Source: an uncultured Lachnospiraceae bacterium
GTDB taxonomy: Bacteria; Bacillota; Clostridia; Lachnospirales; Lachnospiraceae
NCBI GenBank assembly: GCA_900320325.1
Contig: ONRU01000004.1
Span: 12,413 to 67,632 of the forward strand
Length of the DNA: 55,220 nucleotides
Reading direction: 5' to 3'
Position numbers and translations under genes: made by a program. This document shows, in pieces, positions 52,231-55,220 of the stretch (within the stretch, counting starts at the first letter, position 1; the number at the start of each line of letters is the position of its first letter). The notes beneath the pieces are model-generated. The model was not told the origin of the DNA. It was given only the letters and a program-made list of their open reading frames with translations, and made no database searches.

Positions 52231-53757
52231 TCAATAGGGATCGTACGCCTTCAGACCGTAAGAATTGACAATGCTCATATTTGAGGACACATAATTGCTG
52301 CTGGTGGCATAACCATCCGCCTTGATCCTGCTCAGGTAAGTCTTGGGAGAGGTCACGCCCTTCAGGTTGGAATAACGCGCGGTATTGATGAAATCGAAAT
52401 ATCCCTTAATGCCCTGTTCCATGTTGGGATAAGCCCGGAAATAAGCGGAGATCGTTACTCTCCTGCCGTCATATTCTTCGCCGGTCCGCATGCTGACGGC
52501 TTTGCCCTTCCATTTGGAACCGCATTTGAGTCCGAAATAGTTGTGGTATTTGGCGGACAGTTTGGATTTGCCCCAGCCGGATTCCAGGATGGCCTGGGCA
52601 ATGACGGCCGAATAGCACTTGATGCCGTATTTGGGAGCGTATTTCCTGCAGTACTGTCCTACCGTTTCAATGAATCTGATCCTGGCCATGGAGGTCTCTG
52701 TTTTTCTGCAGGATACGACAAAACGGCCCTGTTTGTTGAAATAATAGGTCTTGCCGCCGATCGTCTGCCAGCCGGTGACCATCTCACCGTTCTTGTTAAA
52801 ATAGTATTTATGGCCGCTGACCGTTTTCCAGCCGGTGGACCTGCTGCCGTCCTGATCCATGTAGTAGGCCTTGCCGTTCAGGTTCAGCCAGCCTTTGGCC
52901 ATGGTGCCGGCATATTTCTTCCCGGATGTCTTTGGATAGAAATAATACGTTTTGCCCTTGACCGTCTTAAAGCCCTTCGCGATAACGCCCTTGCTGTCCA
53001 TATAGTAACGGAAGCCGTTGATGGTCTGCCAGCCGGTAGCCAGCTTTCCGTTGCTGCGGAAATAATACTGATTCCTGCCGATATAGCGGAAACCGGTCAC
53101 CATGACATAATTATCGGCGAAATAATAGGTCCCGTTCTTATTGGTCGTCCAGCCCTTCAGGGCGGCTCCCTTTTTGTCAAAGTGATACCATTTGCCTTTG
53201 ACCTCGATCCATTTATTTTTGACGCTGGCGCCGGCCTTGTCAAAATAGTAGAGCTTCCCGCTGACAGTAATGAATTCGCTGACCGCCATTTTGCCGCCGG
53301 CCTTATAATAAACTGTACGGCTGCCGGACGTTACCAGCCCCTGTTTCGCGGCCATCAGCTGCCCGGTCCCGGCTTCAGCCAGTTCTTCCTCCGCTGCCGC
53401 GTCATAGGCCTGCAGCGTGGCCTCTGTCAGCTCTGCTGTCTCCTCCGCCGGCGCTGCCGCTTCCATGCCGGAAGCGTCTGCCACCTGCAGGGCAGGTTCC
53501 ATCGTTTCCGCTTCCGCGCCGCTCTCTTCCGCGGTCACTTCCACAGTCTCTTCCTCTTCCGCGGACGCGTCCTGTTTCACAGGCGCTTCATCCGCTTCCT
53601 GCTGTTCCGCAGCGGGCGCTTCCGTTTCCGCCGCCGCTTCCGCCTGTTCCCCGGTCCCGCTCTCTTCCGCGGCCAGCGCCGTGTAAGCCGGACCGGACAG
53701 CACGCCGCTGACCGTCATCACAACACCAAGTAACGCGATTGCCAGTTGTTTTCTCAT
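52231..53757 (-). CDS. Secreted glucosaminidase with cell-wall-binding repeats
   Basis: A 508-residue exported autolysin-type enzyme. A signal peptide (1-30, ending TALAA) is followed by a Glu/Ala-rich linker (31-135), about nine CW-binding repeats (about 145-348; units such as TGWQTIGGKTYYFN with the Gly-Trp and aromatic pattern that binds choline or wall polymers) and a C-terminal glucosaminidase domain (about 355-508). AQAILESGWGKS contains the likely catalytic E392, and NYFGLKCGSKWKG follows. It cleaves peptidoglycan glycan strands outside the cell. GGGGAGG precedes the ATG. Confidence 0.93.
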   Translation of the reverse strand: MRKQLAIALLGVVMTVSGVLSGPAYTALAAEESGTGEQAEAAAETEAPAAEQQEADEAPVKQDASAEEEETVEVTAEESGAEAETMEPALQVADASGMEAAAPAEETAELTEATLQAYDAAAEEELAEAGTGQLMAAKQGLVTSGSRTVYYKAGGKMAVSEFITVSGKLYYFDKAGASVKNKWIEVKGKWYHFDKKGAALKGWTTNKNGTYYFADNYVMVTGFRYIGRNQYYFRSNGKLATGWQTINGFRYYMDSKGVIAKGFKTVKGKTYYFYPKTSGKKYAGTMAKGWLNLNGKAYYMDQDGSRSTGWKTVSGHKYYFNKNGEMVTGWQTIGGKTYYFNKQGRFVVSCRKTETSMARIRFIETVGQYCRKYAPKYGIKCYSAVIAQAILESGWGKSKLSAKYHNYFGLKCGSKWKGKAVSMRTGEEYDGRRVTISAYFRAYPNMEQGIKGYFDFINTARYSNLKGVTSPKTYLSRIKADGYATSSNYVSSNMSIVNSYGLKAYDPY

Positions 53758-53828
53758 TTACCCTCCCCATATGTATGTTGAACTGTTACGTATGCGCTGA
53801 TTCTTTTCGCTCCGTTCCCCGGCTGTCC

Positions 53829-54530
53829 TCAAGAGCGGACTACCGTTGAGGGAACACTCGCCACATAAAATGTATCACCCTCGACCGCGATGCCTGTCAG
53901 ACGGTTGCCGAAAACACAGCCGGTATCCAGGGCCATCATCCCTGTCGGCTCAAGGTTATAACGGTGGCCGTCCTCCAGATAGCCGAAAGACCCGTCTCCC
54001 TTGATGTACAGGGCCGTTTTATAGGGCGTATGGCCTGTCATGATCAGCTTTCCCTGATATTCCGTACTTCTGCCCCAGATCATGGTCTCTATGGTATTCT
54101 TCGCCGGATCCTCATCGATCAGGCTGGCATGGACACAGGTAAAACGGGGATCCTCCCAGTAGAAAGGCATGTCCAGATACCAGTCCCGGAACTCCTGGAT
54201 CCTGTGCTTGTGATTGATAAAGGAATAGACCGTCTTTTCCCCGCTGTTGATATACCAGTGTTTCTTTTCCCGGGATGTCCTTTCCGGGCCTGTGGCATCC
54301 AGCATCATCTGTTCATGATTGCCGCGCAGCAGGATACATCTGTCTCCCATTTCCTCTTTCAGTCCCCGCAGGAACTGAAAGACCTCATAGATCTGCGGTC
54401 CCCGGTCGATGGTATCTCCCAGGTTGACCAGAATGTCATGGGCTTTATCAAAACGCAGCTTGTCCAGGAGGCGGATACACTCGTCATAGCATCCGTGCAG
54501 ATCTGTAATGATCACAATTCGTTCATTCAC
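53829..54530 (-). CDS. PPP-type metallophosphatase (symmetrical Ap4A hydrolase-like)
   Basis: A 233-residue calcineurin-like phosphoesterase. The metal-binding motifs of PPP phosphatases are all present: ITDLHGCYDE (D8, H10), NLGDTIDRGP, LLRGNHEQMM, and the C-terminal MTGHTPYK and ALDTGCVFG. This is the lineage of bacterial Ser/Thr phosphatases and ApaH-like enzymes; the substrate is unknown. It starts with GTG at 54530, seven bases after GGAGG. It lies 71 bases upstream of the glucosaminidase gene and 36 bases downstream of the barstar gene, on the same strand. Confidence 0.9.
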   Translation of the reverse strand: MNERIVIITDLHGCYDECIRLLDKLRFDKAHDILVNLGDTIDRGPQIYEVFQFLRGLKEEMGDRCILLRGNHEQMMLDATGPERTSREKKHWYINSGEKTVYSFINHKHRIQEFRDWYLDMPFYWEDPRFTCVHASLIDEDPAKNTIETMIWGRSTEYQGKLIMTGHTPYKTALYIKGDGSFGYLEDGHRYNLEPTGMMALDTGCVFGNRLTGIAVEGDTFYVASVPSTVVRS

Positions 54531-54566
54531 GAAAACACCTCCGTCAGAACTGTATTCAAATGTTCT

Positions 54567-54839
54567 TCATTCCTGTTCAAAGGTAACGCGCAGGCGGTCA
54601 TTCTCCGCCTGGGCAGCCCTGCAGAGCCTGCGCAGGGCATCCATATAGGCGGGCAGGACAGCATCCGCGTCGCCGGTCCCGCAGAAAGTCAGGTTCCATT
54701 CTTCCGCCTGCTCCGTCAGACAGTCATAGAAAGCGTCCAGATTCCTGCCGTACCAGACGGGAAGCGGCAGCGCCTCCTGCAGCCTGTCATGCAGGTCGGC
54801 CCGGTTCCCGATCCCTGTCAGATCGATTCTGTAATCCAT
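54567..54839 (-). CDS. Barstar-family ribonuclease inhibitor
   Basis: A 90-residue protein that is the cytoplasmic inhibitor of the adjacent ribonuclease. YRIDLTGIGNRADLHDRLQ followed by LPVWYGRNLDAFYDCLTE matches barstar: the WYGRNLDAFYD stretch is the family's core helix and contains the Asp that enters the barnase active site. The start is taken at 54839 (second ATG), where AGAGG is seven bases away; an ATG two codons earlier overlaps the ribonuclease stop codon by four bases. The overlap implies translational coupling, so each cell makes inhibitor with the toxin. Confidence 0.9.
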   Translation of the reverse strand: MDYRIDLTGIGNRADLHDRLQEALPLPVWYGRNLDAFYDCLTEQAEEWNLTFCGTGDADAVLPAYMDALRRLCRAAQAENDRLRVTFEQE

Positions 54840-54841
54840 AT

Positions 54842-55220
54842 TCATTCCTCTCCGTACAGAAGCTCAAAGCTTTTATAATGGTCGCCGGTATAATAGATCC
54901 GTCCGTCCTCCTCGTAAATGATCCTTTTGGCTCCCCGTCTGGAAGCCCCCAGGGTATCAATATCGCATTCATGATATTCCCCGTCCGGCAGGACGCCCTC
55001 ATAATTGCCGAAATGATCGCCGCCGATGCACATGCCGGGCGCGTAAGGCTCCAGCGAGCCGCCGTCCCAGCCCAGTTTCCTGGCCTCCTTCTTGGTGATA
55101 AAATTGGAGGGCAGTTCCCCGTAAGTATGCAGATACAGGGCCACATCCTCTTTGGATGTGTATGAACCATTCCGGTCAATAGCAGAATTGTCCGTCTCCG
55201 GCGCCGCCTGCGCCTGCTCC
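54842..55220 (-). CDS. Barnase-like secreted ribonuclease, C-terminal part (5' end outside window)
   Basis: The open frame (126 codons in the window) covers the complete barnase-type microbial RNase domain. VALYLHTYGELPSNFITKKEARKLGW is the first helix and loop pair (split here in words only), followed by GGDHFGNYEG (catalytic Glu region), YHECDID, RGAKRIIYEEDG and the C-terminal DHYKSFELLY with the catalytic His. It is preceded by a low-complexity linker (QAQAAPETDNS), probably after a signal peptide or lipoprotein anchor that lies outside the window. These enzymes cleave RNA after guanosine. The gene is translationally coupled to barstar. Role in competition or nutrient scavenging is inferred. 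Confidence 0.9.
   Translation of the reverse strand, partial: EQAQAAPETDNSAIDRNGSYTSKEDVALYLHTYGELPSNFITKKEARKLGWDGGSLEPYAPGMCIGGDHFGNYEGVLPDGEYHECDIDTLGASRRGAKRIIYEEDGRIYYTGDHYKSFELLYGEE

Overview
The window looks like chromosomal DNA of an anaerobic Gram-positive Clostridia, most probably Lachnospiraceae-like. This is an inference from gene content: RNase Y, NrdR, LCP and OpgB/LtaS-type envelope enzymes, a SpoVB/MurJ-type flippase, a DUF5688 protein, a TAXI-TRAP transporter, a four-part acyl-CoA dehydratase activase, plus strong AGGAGG ribosome-binding sites and sigma-A type promoters. Coding DNA is fairly GC-rich, and promoters and leaders are AT-rich. Most genes lie on the minus strand in short operons closed by clear hairpin-plus-T terminators. 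I see no rRNA, CRISPR array, complete prophage or insertion sequence.

Layout. 1-3.9 kb: the 3' end of a LysR regulator, an old-yellow-enzyme flavoprotein and a convergent BaiN/HI0933-type flavoprotein. 4-7.3 kb: glycolytic cluster gap-pgk-tpiA (minus) with a gap promoter and candidate operator. 7.5-11.1 kb: PHP histidinol-phosphatase, fumC and a Gfo/Idh/MocA oxidoreductase. 11.2-17.4 kb: tRNA-Arg(CCG), DUF5688, efp, nrdR, a single-domain pyruvate-kinase-like protein and an OpgB/LtaS-like enzyme. 17.6-17.9 kb: tRNA-Gly(CCC) and a small family of 28-bp imperfect palindromes between two terminators. 18-26.1 kb: fructokinase, UPF0210 + ACT pair, WalJ-like hydrolase, coaE, polA, a small zinc-finger membrane protein and cdd. 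26.3-31.7 kb: citrate synthase (plus), GtrA, a lipid-II-flippase-like protein and glgA. 32-36.6 kb: a tyrosine-recombinase-like protein with an eroded active site, a cytidylate-kinase-like protein and a two-gene TAXI-TRAP transporter. 36.9-42.9 kb: rny, recA-recX behind a LexA-box promoter, and an operon of a rhomboid-like membrane protein, a sigma-70-like protein without region 4 and an unknown helical protein. 43-47.6 kb: a 1412-residue activase/dehydratase fusion with a structured leader. 47.6-48.3 kb: AT-rich DNA without a recognisable gene. 48.3-55.2 kb: glyA, PAP2 phosphatase, LCP ligase, a cell-wall-binding glucosaminidase, a PPP-type phosphatase and a barstar/barnase pair that runs off the window.

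Functionally the window mixes central carbon metabolism (gap, pgk, tpiA, fumC, citrate synthase, glgA, fructokinase), information processing (efp, polA, recA, recX, rny, nrdR) and envelope building (OpgB/LtaS-like, flippase, GtrA, LCP, glucosaminidase). The least ordinary items are the three degenerate or truncated relatives of well-known enzymes (Xer-like, sigma-like, pyruvate-kinase-like), the palindromic repeats after tRNA-Gly, the leader of the activase gene and the barnase-barstar module.
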